A program made the position numbers and the translations under genes. Source: Pseudovibrio sp. M1P-2-3 (GTDB taxonomy: Bacteria > Pseudomonadota > Alphaproteobacteria > Rhizobiales > Stappiaceae). From it: a DNA stretch of 64,000 nt. The stretch is from positions 381,001 through 445,000 of the forward strand of contig NZ_JARRCW010000001.1 in NCBI RefSeq assembly GCF_031501865.1, read 5' to 3'. How positions within the stretch are numbered: the first letter of the stretch is position 1; each line of letters begins with the position of its first letter. The notes under the pieces were generated by a model, which saw nothing but the letters and a program-made list of their open reading frames with translations, did not search any database and was not told the DNA's origin. This document shows, in pieces, positions 26,726 to 35,442 of this stretch.

Positions 26726-27427
26726 TCACCCGCTGGGAAGCTGGTTGATCACACTGTGAAGAAAGCCCCCTAAATCTTCAGTGATAAAATGAACATGTTT
26801 TTCATTCTGCCCTTCCATTTCCCAGTCCTCTCTGAACACTTCACGCGTCCCTTGTGGGACAACAAGCACAGTCTTCATGCCCAGTTGGTCAGGAATGAGC
26901 AGGTTTCGTGATAGGTCCTCGAACATGACAGCTTTGTGAGGGGAAATATTATTTTTCTGCAAGAACAGACTATAGGCTTGCTCTTCAGGCTTTGGAATAA
27001 ATCCGGCTTCCATGATACCAAAAATTTCCTCGAACTGGTCATGAATACCCAGCTTGTGGGCAACAGCTTCGGCATGCTTTTTGCTGCCGTTCGTCATGAT
27101 GTAGCATTTTCCTGGAAGTTGCTCGATAGCGCTGCGCAGGTTATGGTTGTAGTCTAGTTCCGAGTGATCGATATCATGAACAAATTCAAGGAAGTCATCC
27201 GGTTCGACCTCGTGATTGACCATCAATCCACGCAGGGTTGTTCCATAGTTCTTGTAGTAGCTTTTTTGAATTGCACGCGCTTCTACTCGTGATTTTCCGG
27301 TGATCTTCTGTACATAGTCACTGATCTTCTCGTCAATTTGTGGGAAGAGATTGGAGTGAGCTGGGTACAGCGTATTATCCAGATCAAAAATCCAGCTATT
27401 AACGCCGCTAAAGCCGACAGGGGACAT
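26726..27427 (-). CDS. pyrimidine 5'-nucleotidase
   Basis: A 233-residue HAD-superfamily phosphatase of the SDT1/pyrimidine 5'-nucleotidase type, expected to dephosphorylate UMP/CMP in the cytosol. Motif I is W-I-F-D-L-D-N-T-L-Y at about residues 12-21; then Y-I-M-T-N-G-S as motif II, P-K-P-E-E as motif III and F-E-D-L-S-R-N as motif IV. It follows argB on the same strand, a neighbourhood seen in other Rhizobiales. Substrate assignment is by family. Confidence 0.85.
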   Translation of the reverse strand: MSPVGFSGVNSWIFDLDNTLYPAHSNLFPQIDEKISDYVQKITGKSRVEARAIQKSYYKNYGTTLRGLMVNHEVEPDDFLEFVHDIDHSELDYNHNLRSAIEQLPGKCYIMTNGSKKHAEAVAHKLGIHDQFEEIFGIMEAGFIPKPEEQAYSLFLQKNNISPHKAVMFEDLSRNLLIPDQLGMKTVLVVPQGTREVFREDWEMEGQNEKHVHFITEDLGGFLHSVINQLPSG

Positions 27428-27491
27428 AAGGCCTCTTTTTCGCGATTGGCACAGCAGAATAGGACCAATCAGGTTAAAGGGAAAGAAAAAT

Positions 27492-27523
27492 AAAAGCGAT
27501 ACAGTTGCTGCGCTGTATCGCTT
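27492..27523 (-). terminator. argB terminator
   Basis: A 10-bp stem AGCGATACAG/CTGTATCGCT with a short loop, followed on the minus strand by TTTTATTTTTC. It lies 66 bases beyond the argB stop and before the nucleotidase start. Confidence 0.8.
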
Positions 27524-27588
27524 GAATTTATGTCGCCTTAAACTGGGACTTTAGAGCAGGTTGTGGGTGCCTCCTTGCAAAGGCATGT

Positions 27589-28476
27589 TTAAGGAACGAT
27601 CAATGTTCCCACGCCGTGATCAGTAAATAATTCCAAAAGGATGGAATGTTCAACTTTTCCGTCGACAATCATGACACCTTCCACGCCGCGGTCCAAAGCC
27701 TCCATACAGGTTTCAACTTTGGGGATCATTCCCCCTGAAATCGTTCCGTCTTCAATCAGCGCCCGGACCTCAGCTACAGTAAGCTTCTTGATCAAGTTCC
27801 CTTCCTTGTCCAGAACTCCTGGAACATCCGTCAAGAACAAAAGGCGTTTTGCGTTTATTGAGCCAGCAATGGCACCGGCAAAGGTGTCGGCGTTGATATT
27901 ATAGGTCTCGCCGTCACGTCCTGGAGCTACTGGTGCAAGAACAGGGATGAGGTCTTGCTGCAAGATCATCTCAAGTGTGGTCGAATTAACGGACTCAGGT
28001 TCCCCTACGAACCCAAGGTCAAGAATTTCTTCAATTTTTGAATCTGGATCTCTGTGTTTTCTGTGCAGCTTACGGGCCATAACCATGTCCCCGTCCTTGC
28101 CAGAAAGACCGATTGCCCGTCCGCCTTCTTTATTGATGCTGTGCACGATATTCTTGTTTATGGAACCGGCGAGAACCATTTCAACAATACTTACAGTCGC
28201 TTTGTCAGTGACCCTTAGGCCGCCTTTAAATTCGCTCTTGATATCAAGACGCTTCAGCATTGCTCCTATCTGTGGGCCGCCGCCGTGTACCACAACAGGG
28301 TGGACACCAGCTTGGCGCAGAAGGGTTACATCCCGTGCAAATGCTTGGGTTAAGGTTTCATCACCCATAGCGTTCCCACCATATTTGATAACCACCCGAC
28401 GTTTGTCATATCTCTGCATGTAAGGAAGGGCTTGAGCAATGATATGAGCGCGATTTTTTGCTTCTGTGGAACTCAT
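27589..28476 (-). CDS. argB: acetylglutamate kinase
   Basis: A 295-residue cytosolic kinase phosphorylating N-acetylglutamate, step two of arginine synthesis. Seen: [11 protein letters not shown] at about residues 27-37, the substrate loop [10 protein letters not shown] and the late I-S-G-G-M-I-P-K-V motif. The ATG at 28476 has AGGTG nine bases upstream and is preferred over the GTG at 28488. Confidence 0.95.
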   Translation of the reverse strand: MSSTEAKNRAHIIAQALPYMQRYDKRRVVIKYGGNAMGDETLTQAFARDVTLLRQAGVHPVVVHGGGPQIGAMLKRLDIKSEFKGGLRVTDKATVSIVEMVLAGSINKNIVHSINKEGGRAIGLSGKDGDMVMARKLHRKHRDPDSKIEEILDLGFVGEPESVNSTTLEMILQQDLIPVLAPVAPGRDGETYNINADTFAGAIAGSINAKRLLFLTDVPGVLDKEGNLIKKLTVAEVRALIEDGTISGGMIPKVETCMEALDRGVEGVMIVDGKVEHSILLELFTDHGVGTLIVP

Positions 28477-28688
28477 TATGATGTACACCTGATGAACCGA
28501 ATAAATGGTTGCTAAACGATATCTAACACTCTTTGAGGGCAGAGTTCAGTATTAGCGCTTATACCCCTTTTTGAGGAGTTCTAAAACCTAAGAGCTGCGG
28601 ATTTATTTGCCATATATATGGAAAAGTTCTCAAGAGGAGTGAAGTGTAACAGCCTTCTTTTGAAAGTGCTGTCACACCTGTTTCAAGG

Positions 28689-29330
28689 TCAACCCAAGCT
28701 ATGGATTTCAGCCCGTAATTCATCAAGGCCCCAACCTTTTTCAGAGGAGGTGGCAAGAATTTCAGGGTGGGCGGCGGGACGCTTAGCCAAGAGACGAACG
28801 GTGTCTTCCTTAACTTTTTCCAATTGTCCGGGTTTGATTTTGTCGGCCTTTGTTAGAACCACTTGATAGGGAACTGCTGCCTTATCAAGGATATCCATGG
28901 CTTCGATATCGTTCTTTTTCAAGCCGTGTCGGCTGTCAATCAGGCAAAAAACACGGCGTAATGTACTGCGGCCACGCAAATATTTAAAAATCAGCGTGGT
29001 CCACGCATCAACCATGCCTTTGGGGGCTTCGGCGTATCCGTAACCGGGCATGTCCACGATGCCAATTGGACTATCCATGGCGATGAAGAAGTTCAGCATC
29101 TGGGTTCGTCCGGGAGTGTTGGATGTGCGTGCTAAAGCCTTTTTTCCTGTCAAAGCATTGATAAGGCTAGATTTTCCAACATTCGACCTGCCTGCGAACG
29201 CAATCTCCAAAGGCCCCAAAGGGGGAAGTTGGCGCATTTCGGCAACGCTGGTAACAAATTCCCAGCTGCGGGCGAACATCAGTCGCCCGGCTTCCAGTTG
29301 TTCTTCTGTATATTTTGGTTCTGTAGTCAT
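28689..29330 (-). CDS. engB: ribosome biogenesis GTP-binding protein YsxC/EngB
   Basis: A 213-residue TrmE-Era-type GTPase needed for large-subunit assembly in other bacteria. G1 is [10 protein letters not shown] at about residues 48-57, G2 threonine region T-P-G-R-T-Q, G3 D-M-P-G-Y-G, G4 T-K-A-D and G5 A-T-S-S. It lies downstream of the CatB-type acetyltransferase gene by 69 bases and upstream of argB by about 210. Confidence 0.95.
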   Translation of the reverse strand: MTTEPKYTEEQLEAGRLMFARSWEFVTSVAEMRQLPPLGPLEIAFAGRSNVGKSSLINALTGKKALARTSNTPGRTQMLNFFIAMDSPIGIVDMPGYGYAEAPKGMVDAWTTLIFKYLRGRSTLRRVFCLIDSRHGLKKNDIEAMDILDKAAVPYQVVLTKADKIKPGQLEKVKEDTVRLLAKRPAAHPEILATSSEKGWGLDELRAEIHSLG

Positions 29331-29399
29331 CTTTGTCTTTTAGCGATCTTTGGTTCAAACGTCGAGCTTGTAGGAAACAAGGCTTCTCTTCCAGAACGT

Positions 29400-30038
29400 T
29401 TAAGCAGGGTTCAAGAGCTTATCCAGATCTGAGCCGCGAATGGCGTTAATATTTCGAGATAGCTTGTCTTGATCCCAGTTCCACCAAGCGATTTGAAGGA
29501 GGGTTTCAATTGTGTCTTCATCAAAACGATATTTGACAACCCGTGCTGGGTTTCCGGCTACCACAGCATAAGCCGGAACATCTTTGGTGACGACAGCTTT
29601 GGCTCCGATGATTGCGCCATCAGAAATGGTAACGCCCGGCATGATATGGGCATCGCGCCCAAACCAAACGTCATTCCCCACGATTGTGTCACCCCGGTTT
29701 GCCTTTTCATAGTTTGTAATATGGAACCCATCCTCCCAACCATTGCCAAATATGGCGAATGGATATGTGGAGAAACCATCCAGAAGGTGGTTACCGCCAT
29801 TCATTTGAAAGGTGGTCCCGGTTGCTATGGCGCAAAACCGTCCAATAACCAGCCGGTCCGTACTTGTCTCGTAATGGTAGAGAACGTTCTTTTTCTCAAA
29901 GTCCTCAGCACCATCGAAGTCATGGTAATAGGTGAAGTCACCCACTGCTATGGATGGATGCTTGATGAAGTTTTTCAAGAATACGGTATGGGGCTCGCCA
30001 GCTAGAGGGTAGCGAGTCAAAGAACTAGGGCCTTTCAT
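29400..30038 (-). CDS. CatB-related O-acetyltransferase (xenobiotic acetyltransferase type)
   Basis: A 212-residue left-handed beta-helix acetyltransferase like Vat streptogramin and CatB chloramphenicol acetyltransferases. Seen: G-D-F-T-Y-Y-H-D near the N-terminus, the I-G-R-F-C-A-I-A hexapeptide strand, N-G-G-N-H with the catalytic-type histidine, W-F-G-R-D-A-H-I-M-P-G-V and G-A-I-I-G-A-K-A-V-V. Acetyl-CoA is the expected donor; the acceptor is unknown and many family members do not confer resistance. It sits between yidC and engB, genes that are often adjacent, so it looks inserted. Confidence 0.85.
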   Translation of the reverse strand: MKGPSSLTRYPLAGEPHTVFLKNFIKHPSIAVGDFTYYHDFDGAEDFEKKNVLYHYETSTDRLVIGRFCAIATGTTFQMNGGNHLLDGFSTYPFAIFGNGWEDGFHITNYEKANRGDTIVGNDVWFGRDAHIMPGVTISDGAIIGAKAVVTKDVPAYAVVAGNPARVVKYRFDEDTIETLLQIAWWNWDQDKLSRNINAIRGSDLDKLLNPA

Positions 30039-30170
30039 AGGAGGTCCTCCAAAAAGTAAACAGCACTATTTTTTGATGATTTAGCTGATGCTTACTTGTT
30101 CACTGAACCCACTCCCCGTTTAGGTCTGAATGTTATGCGAGCTTGGTACGTCTTGCAAGCTTTTGCGTGC

Positions 30171-30209
30171 ACAAAAAAAGCGGCGCAATCAGTATCGCTG
30201 CGCCGCTTT
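30171..30209 (-). terminator. yidC terminator
   Basis: An 11-bp stem AAAGCGGCGCA/TGCGCCGCTTT followed on the minus strand by a seven-T run, 25 bases after the yidC stop. It should end the rpmH-rnpA-yidC transcript before the acetyltransferase gene. Confidence 0.85.
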
Positions 30210-30233
30210 ATATATCACTCAGACTTGAAGACC

Positions 30234-32036
30234 CTACTTGGGTTTGTCTTCTTTCGGCTTTTTACTGAATGTTGTTTTCAGGTTATCGAGGAGTTCGAAC
30301 TTCACTCCCTGACGACGCATGATAACGCCTTGCTGCAGGATCGATAGGGTATTGTTCCATGCCCAGTAAATCACCAGGCCTGCAGGGAAGGAAGCCAGCA
30401 TGAAGGTGAAGATGACTGGCATCCAGTTGAAGATCATCTGCTGTGCAGGTTCTGTTGGCGCCGGGTTCATCTTCATTTGAAGGAACATGGTGACACCCAT
30501 AATCAAAGGCCAAGCACCAATCATCAGGAATGTTGGTGGATCCCAAGGAATGAGTCCAAACAGGTTGAACAGGGTTGTCGGATCTGGAGCTGAAAGATCC
30601 TGAATCCAGCCAAAGAACGGCGCGTGACGCATTTCAATGGTTACAAACAGCACCTTATAGAGCGAGAAGAAGACCGGAATCTGGATCAGGATAGGCAAGC
30701 AACCTGCCAAAGGATTGATCTTTTCCGTCTTGTACAGCTCCATCAAGGCTTGCTGCTGTTTCTGCTTGTCATCCTTGTACTTTTCGCGAATTTCCGTCAT
30801 CTGCGGCTGCACGAGTTTCATTTTACTCATGGAGACGTAGGACTTGTTCGCAAGCGGGAAGAAGACAGCTTTCACAAGAACAGTAACCAGCAAAATAGCA
30901 GCGCCGAAGTTGCCTGTCATTGTGTAAAGAGCGTCAATGAGCCAGAACATAGGCTTGGTCAGGAAGTAGAACCAGCCCCAGTCAATCATCAGCTCAAAGT
31001 TCTCGATGCCCTTGTCTTTCTGGTAGGCATCTAGAATGGCGCTGACTTTTGCACCTGCAAACAGCATGGAAGACGTTGAAGCTGTACCGCCAGCAGGAAC
31101 CTCGACAGCGTTGCCAAGGAAATCTGTCTGGAAATTCTGCGTATTTTGACTGTAGGAGAAGTTTGGCTGGAAATCTGTTCCCGGTGTCGGGATCAAAGTG
31201 GTTGCCCAATACTTGTCGGTAAACCCGAGCCAGCCTTCGTTAACTTTCGCCGGACGAACGCTTTTGTCGTCAATCAGGTCGCTATATTTCAGCTCGCTCA
31301 GGCCATTCTCGCCAAACTCACCAATCAAACCTTCATGTAAAACGAAATAGCCGGAAGTTTTAGGTTCACCCGTGCGCACAATAAGGCCATACGGGTAAAG
31401 TCTGACATTGGAACCGGTTGTGTTCTCAACACTCTGGTTGACGGTGAACATATAGTTGTCATCAACACTCAGCGTACGCTTGAATATGAGACCCTGACCA
31501 TTGTCCCAGCTGATACTAACAGGTGTGGATGGCGTTAAGTTGGTATTGCCGTCAACTTTCCAAAGGCTTTCAGCACTGGGAAGAGCTATAGAAGCACCTG
31601 GGTCCGCAACCCAGCCATACTCAGCATAATAGGGGTTGGGGCTGCCTTTGGGTGATAAAAGGATAACCGTCGGGCTTTCTGGGTTGAGAGTCTGACGATA
31701 GTCCTTCAGTCGCAGATCATCAAATTTACCGCCAACGAGGTTGACTGAACCGGAAAGCCTCGGGGTTTCGATCGCAACTCGCTGACTCTTGGCAAGAGCG
31801 GTGTCACGGGTCATTGTGACAACTTGCTTCCCGCCTGAGGTATTCTGGGGCAGGCTAATAGCGCCGTTCGATCCAGCAGCCGGTACATTGGAACCAGCTT
31901 GTGTGCTTTGTTCCTGCACCAGCCCCTGTTCGGTCTGCTGCTTTTCCATTTGTGGCTGGGCGTAAAAGAACTGCCATCCTAGTAGTACAACCAGCGACAA
32001 AACCATCGCCAGGATCATATTTCGATTATCATTCAT
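30234..32036 (-). CDS. yidC: membrane protein insertase YidC
   Basis: A 600-residue inner-membrane insertase that integrates and folds membrane proteins with or without SecYEG. An N-terminal helix (about residues 7-25) and a large periplasmic beta-domain (about 60-350) precede the conserved five-helix insertase core from about 370, including M-K-L-V-Q-P-Q-M-T-E-I-R-E-K-Y and L-A-G-C-L-P-I-L-I-Q-I-P-V-F. Its start overlaps the rnpA end by eight bases. Confidence 0.96.
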   Translation of the reverse strand: MNDNRNMILAMVLSLVVLLGWQFFYAQPQMEKQQTEQGLVQEQSTQAGSNVPAAGSNGAISLPQNTSGGKQVVTMTRDTALAKSQRVAIETPRLSGSVNLVGGKFDDLRLKDYRQTLNPESPTVILLSPKGSPNPYYAEYGWVADPGASIALPSAESLWKVDGNTNLTPSTPVSISWDNGQGLIFKRTLSVDDNYMFTVNQSVENTTGSNVRLYPYGLIVRTGEPKTSGYFVLHEGLIGEFGENGLSELKYSDLIDDKSVRPAKVNEGWLGFTDKYWATTLIPTPGTDFQPNFSYSQNTQNFQTDFLGNAVEVPAGGTASTSSMLFAGAKVSAILDAYQKDKGIENFELMIDWGWFYFLTKPMFWLIDALYTMTGNFGAAILLVTVLVKAVFFPLANKSYVSMSKMKLVQPQMTEIREKYKDDKQKQQQALMELYKTEKINPLAGCLPILIQIPVFFSLYKVLFVTIEMRHAPFFGWIQDLSAPDPTTLFNLFGLIPWDPPTFLMIGAWPLIMGVTMFLQMKMNPAPTEPAQQMIFNWMPVIFTFMLASFPAGLVIYWAWNNTLSILQQGVIMRRQGVKFELLDNLKTTFSKKPKEDKPK

Positions 32037-32469
32037 CGACTAGATCACTCGTATTCGAAGGGTGGATTGTTGCGGAGTGCGACAACTTCTGAGGTTGTCT
32101 GGCATGTGGCACTCCAGATCCTGATCGGGCAGGGCGAGGTTTCTTCTTCCGAAAAGCTGTTTTCATGCCGCTGGAAAGATCTTTAACCAGCGTATCGAAA
32201 GGCTGACTGAGAGCACCTCTGCGCCCAATAAGCACGAAGTCTGCACCTGATACCGTAGCATGATCGCTTAACTGCGCGACGGCTGCACGAAGCCGTCTCT
32301 TAATCCTGTTGCGCTCTACAGAGTTTCCGGTTTTTTTTGTAACTGTGTAACCCATACGAGGGTCGCCACAGTCCCGGGTTTTTGCTGCTTGAAGCACAAA
32401 AGCACGCCGAGTAGTCCGTCCGCCTTTTGCTACGGCCAGAAACTCGGAGCGCTTTTTAAGTGTTTTCAT
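32029..32469 (-). CDS. rnpA: ribonuclease P protein component
   Basis: A 146-residue basic protein, the protein cofactor of RNase P in tRNA 5' maturation. The RNR-type signature appears as N-S-V-E-R-N-R-I-K-R-R-L-R at about residues 45-57. A proline and arginine-rich C-terminal tail of about 35 residues extends past the usual family end. The ATG at 32469 gives the typical M-K-T-L-K-K-R-S-E-F-L start. No yidD gene separates it from yidC; instead the two genes overlap. Confidence 0.92.
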   Translation of the reverse strand: MKTLKKRSEFLAVAKGGRTTRRAFVLQAAKTRDCGDPRMGYTVTKKTGNSVERNRIKRRLRAAVAQLSDHATVSGADFVLIGRRGALSQPFDTLVKDLSSGMKTAFRKKKPRPARSGSGVPHARQPQKLSHSATIHPSNTSDLVDE

Positions 32470-32532
32470 AGTGTTGTCGCGGTGGTTAGAACCGTTTGAA
32501 TTGTAAATTTTCCCCACCGCGTAGCGTTACCA

Positions 32533-32667
32533 CTATGCGCTGAGACGCTTACGGCCTTTTGCCCGGCGACGTGCCAGAACCTGACGGCCATTTTTTGTTG
32601 CCATGCGAGCCCGGAAGCCGTGGCGCCGTGCGCGAACCAGACGGCTTGGTTGGAAAGTACGCTTCAT
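32533..32667 (-). CDS. rpmH: 50S ribosomal protein L34
   Basis: A 44-residue, strongly basic ribosomal protein. The sequence begins [12 protein letters not shown] and ends with [11 protein letters not shown], matching bacterial L34 along its whole length. It is the first gene of the rpmH-rnpA-yidC operon, with rnpA 63 bases downstream. Confidence 0.97.
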   Translation of the reverse strand: MKRTFQPSRLVRARRHGFRARMATKNGRQVLARRRAKGRKRLSA

Positions 32668-33084
32668 CGTTTCTTACCTGTATTCAGAGCAAAACTCTGA
32701 TCTAAAATGTTATGGTCGGACGCTCATCTCGCTCCTTTTTCAAGGGGCCGCCGCGAAAACGGCTGCTTGGATGGCTAATCCTAGTCGATGGCGCTTATAT
32801 TCTTCCTAGGAAACCAAGTCAATATTGGGTGCAAGCTAAAGCTCAATCTATTTTGTATGATCGACGTTAAAGAGTAATTATCTTCGTGCAAAGGTTCAAA
32901 TTTAGTTGAAATGTAACCGTGAACACGAACCTGTGATTCCCAAAAAAACTGTAGAATTGTTAGGAAAGGTTTTCACAGAAGGTCGTTTGGCGGGCACTGG
33001 TTGTATCAGTGCTCAAGGCAGGAGACCCAAAATACATCCTGCGATGTATTCGGTTGTAAGTTGATTTTTTAAGGTAGGGTCTGG
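32668..33084. other. divergent promoter region
   Basis: 417 bases between rpmH and the TMEM64-family gene. The part near rpmH contains a good vegetative promoter (separate entry). The remainder is AT-rich with no evident gene. No DnaA-box cluster is seen, so nothing suggests a replication origin here. Confidence 0.6.
32794..32822 (-). promoter_or_regulatory. sigma-70 type promoter for rpmH operon
   Basis: On the minus strand TTGACT (-35) and TATAAG (-10) are separated by 17 bases. It lies about 127 bases upstream of the rpmH ATG. Confidence 0.65.
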
Positions 33085-33900
33085 ATGAAATCCTCCAAAG
33101 GGGACGAGGTGAAGCCAACAAGACGCAGGTTTGATACAAAAGTACTTTTGCGCCGGTGGGGACCGGTAGGAATCGTTCTTCTCATTATGGGCATTGGTTA
33201 TCTTTACGGGGCGCACGAGCACTTTACACTCAATACGCTGATAAAACACCGAAACGACCTGATGATACTTATTCAGGGGCACCCGTTTGTGAGTGCCGTT
33301 AGTTACATTGTGGTTTATGTGGTGGTTGTTGCGCTTTCTTTTCCTGGGGCGGCAGTCCTTAGCATCGCGGGCGGATTTCTTTTTGGATGGATCTTGGGGG
33401 GAGGGCTCACAGTTTTTGCCGCGACAGTAGGAGCAACCGTGATTTATCTGATTGCGCGCAGCTCAGTAGGTTCCACACTGGAAAAACGAAGTGGAGCAAT
33501 GCTACAAAAAATGGCCGCTGGATTCCGTGATAACGCTTTCTATTATCTTTTATTCTTGCGTTTAACGCCGATCTTCCCCTTCTGGCTGGTAAATATTGCT
33601 CCAGCAGCTTTCAATGTGGGTTTGGGTACATATTTTTTTGCAACGGCACTGGGTATTTTGCCGGGAACATTTGCCTATACGTTGATTGGTTCCGGTCTGG
33701 ATAGCCTGATCATCGCTCAGGAAGCAACCGATCCAGGGTGTGCCCTTGCAGGTCGTTGTCAAGTCCATATCTCTGCTTTGATAACGCCACAAATACTTGG
33801 CGCTTTCGCAGCGCTTGGTATTGTTTCTTTAATACCGGTGCTCCTCAAAACGCTTCGCCAGAAGAGAATTGACCGGAATTCATCTGATAAGGAATTATAG
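33085..33900 (+). CDS. TVP38/TMEM64-family membrane protein
   Basis: A 271-residue polytopic inner-membrane protein of the VTT/SNARE-associated (DedA-related) superfamily. Seen: five or six hydrophobic helices, the segment F-P-G-A-A-V-L-S-I-A-G-G-F-L-F-G and the conserved L-R-L-T-P-I-F-P-F-W-L-V-N. Lipid scrambling or undecaprenyl-phosphate flipping is known for relatives, but not shown for this branch. It is three bases from the disulfide-oxidoreductase gene, a pairing found in many bacteria. Confidence 0.88.
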   Translation: MKSSKGDEVKPTRRRFDTKVLLRRWGPVGIVLLIMGIGYLYGAHEHFTLNTLIKHRNDLMILIQGHPFVSAVSYIVVYVVVVALSFPGAAVLSIAGGFLFGWILGGGLTVFAATVGATVIYLIARSSVGSTLEKRSGAMLQKMAAGFRDNAFYYLLFLRLTPIFPFWLVNIAPAAFNVGLGTYFFATALGILPGTFAYTLIGSGLDSLIIAQEATDPGCALAGRCQVHISALITPQILGAFAALGIVSLIPVLLKTLRQKRIDRNSSDKEL

Positions 33901-33902
33901 GT

Positions 33903-35333
33903 TTGGTCGGACAAGTTTTGAAACCTGATATTTGTGTTATCGGTGCCGGTGCTGCGGGGCTTACCGTAGCTGCGGCAGCTGCATCTTTTGGAGTTCGTGT
34001 CGTTCTTGTCGAAAATGGCAAGATGGGCGGGGACTGCCTTAACTATGGGTGCGTCCCGTCAAAGTCCCTCCTTGCGGTCGCAAAAAATGTGCAGGAGCAG
34101 AGGGATGGGGTGCGGTTCGGGATGTCTGTAAACGAACCGGAAGTGGATTATGGGGCAGCGAGCACGTTTTTGCATGGTGTTATTGACCAGATTGCTCCCC
34201 ATGACTCGCAGGAGCGCTTTGAAGGTCTGGGAGTTACTGTTCTAAGAAGTGAAGGACGGTTTACCTCACCTTCCTCACTTCAAGTGGGAGAACTGGAGGT
34301 GAAAGCGCGGCGATTTGTGGTTGCTACAGGCTCCAGAGCGTCTATTCCCGAAATTAATGGGCTGGACAGTGTTCCATATCTTACAAATGAAACTCTGTTT
34401 GATCTTCAGGAGAAGCCCGAGCATCTGATTATAGTTGGCGGCGGAGCGATTGGTATGGAAATGGCTCAGGCTCATGCCCGGCTGGGGAGCCAAGTCACTG
34501 TCATTGAAGCTGGAAAAGCCCTTTCGAAAATGGATGCTGACCTTTGCGCTGTTGTTTTGTCATCCCTGCGCAAGGAAGGCGTGACTATTCTTGATAACGC
34601 CAATATTGAACGTGTTAGGAAAAGTGGTCGAGGCCTATCCGTTGAGCTTCGTCATGAAGATCGGGGAGTCGGCATAGAAGGAAGTCACCTGCTGATTGCA
34701 GCGGGACGCCAGGCAAATGTGGAAAAACTCTGTCTGGATCAGGCTGAGGTTCAGTGCAATCAAAGTGGAATTCAGGTAAACAAGGGCTTGAGGACTTCTA
34801 ATCCTAAGATCTATGCGATTGGAGATGTAACCGGAGGACTTCAGTTTACGCATCTGGCGGGTGCTCAAGGCGCACTGGCAATTAAGTCTTTACTCTTTAG
34901 ATTGCCAGTAAATGCCCACAACCTTTTGACTCCAAGAACTCTTTATACCGATCCTGAAATTGTCGAGGTTGGCCTGTCAGAGGCGGAAGCGCGGGAAAAA
35001 CACGGGCGCTTCCTGAAAGTGCTTACCTCTAGTTTTTCCGAGAACGACCGTGCGCTTAGCTCTGGAAAAAAAGAGGGGTTTGTTAAATTGCTCGTTGGTC
35101 GCGGCGGGCGCTTGTTGGGGGCGGGAATTGTCGGCGATAATGCTGGAGAACTGATAAACGTTCTTTCCCTAATGATTTCAAAAAAAATGGGAGTGGGTGC
35201 CCTGCTAGGTCTTGTGATGCCTTACCCAACAAGGTCTGAAGCCATTAAACGTGCAGCTCTTTCCTACTACGCAGATGTGCCCAAAAAATCTGTTTTACGT
35301 GGGGCCCTGCGCATTTTAAGATTATTTGGATAG
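33903..35333 (+). CDS. FAD-dependent pyridine nucleotide-disulfide oxidoreductase, mercuric-reductase-like
   Basis: A 476-residue flavoprotein of the dihydrolipoamide dehydrogenase family. FAD motif G-A-G-A-A-G at about residues 14-19; redox-active pair in G-D-C-L-N-Y-G-C-V-P-S-K; NAD(P) motif V-G-G-G-A-I-G-M-E; and A-I-G-D-V-T-G-G as the second FAD contact. The C-terminal dimer domain is present, but the paired C-terminal cysteines of true mercuric reductase are not seen, so Hg(II) reduction is unlikely. The start is TTG, three bases after the TMEM64 gene. Substrate unknown. Confidence 0.87.
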   Translation: MVGQVLKPDICVIGAGAAGLTVAAAAASFGVRVVLVENGKMGGDCLNYGCVPSKSLLAVAKNVQEQRDGVRFGMSVNEPEVDYGAASTFLHGVIDQIAPHDSQERFEGLGVTVLRSEGRFTSPSSLQVGELEVKARRFVVATGSRASIPEINGLDSVPYLTNETLFDLQEKPEHLIIVGGGAIGMEMAQAHARLGSQVTVIEAGKALSKMDADLCAVVLSSLRKEGVTILDNANIERVRKSGRGLSVELRHEDRGVGIEGSHLLIAAGRQANVEKLCLDQAEVQCNQSGIQVNKGLRTSNPKIYAIGDVTGGLQFTHLAGAQGALAIKSLLFRLPVNAHNLLTPRTLYTDPEIVEVGLSEAEAREKHGRFLKVLTSSFSENDRALSSGKKEGFVKLLVGRGGRLLGAGIVGDNAGELINVLSLMISKKMGVGALLGLVMPYPTRSEAIKRAALSYYADVPKKSVLRGALRILRLFG

Positions 35334-35442
35334 TCGGTATTCTTGTTTTTTGCCAATTTGGGTTAAGCTAAAGATATTTAGAGAAAAACCAAGTTACGCT
35401 GAACCATAAAAACAAACAGTGAGGCCGGACAGAGCGAGCTTT

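Noticed and set aside
32533-33084. Replication origin next to rpmH
   Set aside because: rpmH lies near the origin in some bacteria, but no DnaA-box cluster, dnaA or dnaN is present here.
33903-35333. True mercuric reductase
   Set aside because: The N-terminal heavy-metal domain and C-terminal cysteine pair are missing and no mer genes are adjacent.
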